From NCBI GenBank assembly GCA_027030825.1, contig JALVEM010000552.1, positions 1 to 6,556 of the forward strand: a stretch of 6,556 nucleotides of DNA. The letters are read 5' to 3'. The notes beneath the pieces were generated by a model. That model did no database searches, was not told the origin of the DNA, and saw nothing but the letters and a program-made list of their open reading frames with translations. Positions 6,534-6,556 of the stretch are shown here, piece by piece (position 1 is the stretch's first letter; each line of letters opens with the position of its first letter). The position numbers and the translations under genes are program-made. The DNA is from Thiohalobacter sp. Its GTDB lineage: Bacteria; Pseudomonadota; Gammaproteobacteria; Thiohalobacterales; Thiohalobacteraceae.

Positions 6534-6556
6534 GATCGGCTCCTGTACTCAGCCTC

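Noticed and set aside
6447..6556. Open frame from an ATG at 6447 to the window end, with AAGG 5 nt upstream and a Cys-rich start (MGYCCPCGS)
   Set aside because: It is only 36 codons and incomplete, it runs through the hairpin and the 9-nt repeats, and the repeats are not in codon phase because one unit is a base short. More likely non-coding; sequence beyond the window would settle it.

Overview
The window is ordinary, well-packed core-genome DNA from a high-GC gammaproteobacterium. MreB, MreC and PBP2 align from their first residues with the E. coli proteins as I recall them. The presence of GatCAB next to mreBCD is a layout known from Pseudomonas and from purple-sulfur or Thioalkalivibrio-like (Chromatiales) lineages. 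Placement below class level is inference. I see no mobile element, CRISPR array, rRNA or tRNA, and no undescribed multi-gene system.

Left half (1-3081, minus strand): a cell-shape (elongasome) operon read right to left, mreB-mreC-mreD-mrdA. The mrdA (PBP2) gene runs off the left edge, so only its first 188 codons are present. mreB and mreC are 46 nt or so apart, mreC and mreD overlap in an ATGA, and mreD and mrdA are 4 nt apart. Together they encode the actin-like filament, its periplasmic scaffold, the membrane partner and the elongation transpeptidase for lateral-wall peptidoglycan synthesis.

Middle (3082-3196): a 115-nt divergent intergenic region. It holds two plausible back-to-back sigma70-type promoters, both with extended -10 elements, whose -35 hexamers overlap on opposite strands.

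Right half (3197-6420, plus strand): gatC-gatA-gatB, the three subunits of the tRNA-dependent amidotransferase that converts Glu-tRNA(Gln) and/or Asp-tRNA(Asn) to the amidated forms. The tail (6421-6556) has no convincing gene. It carries a perfect 7-bp hairpin running into a short tandem array of a 9-nt unit (consensus ACGCARAGG).

The most notable point is the start of mreC. The reading frame has no ATG, GTG or TTG at the position where the conserved N-terminus begins. The codon there is ATT, preceded by a good Shine-Dalgarno sequence, so mreC probably uses a rare ATT start. Default gene calling would clip 15 residues and cut into the membrane anchor.
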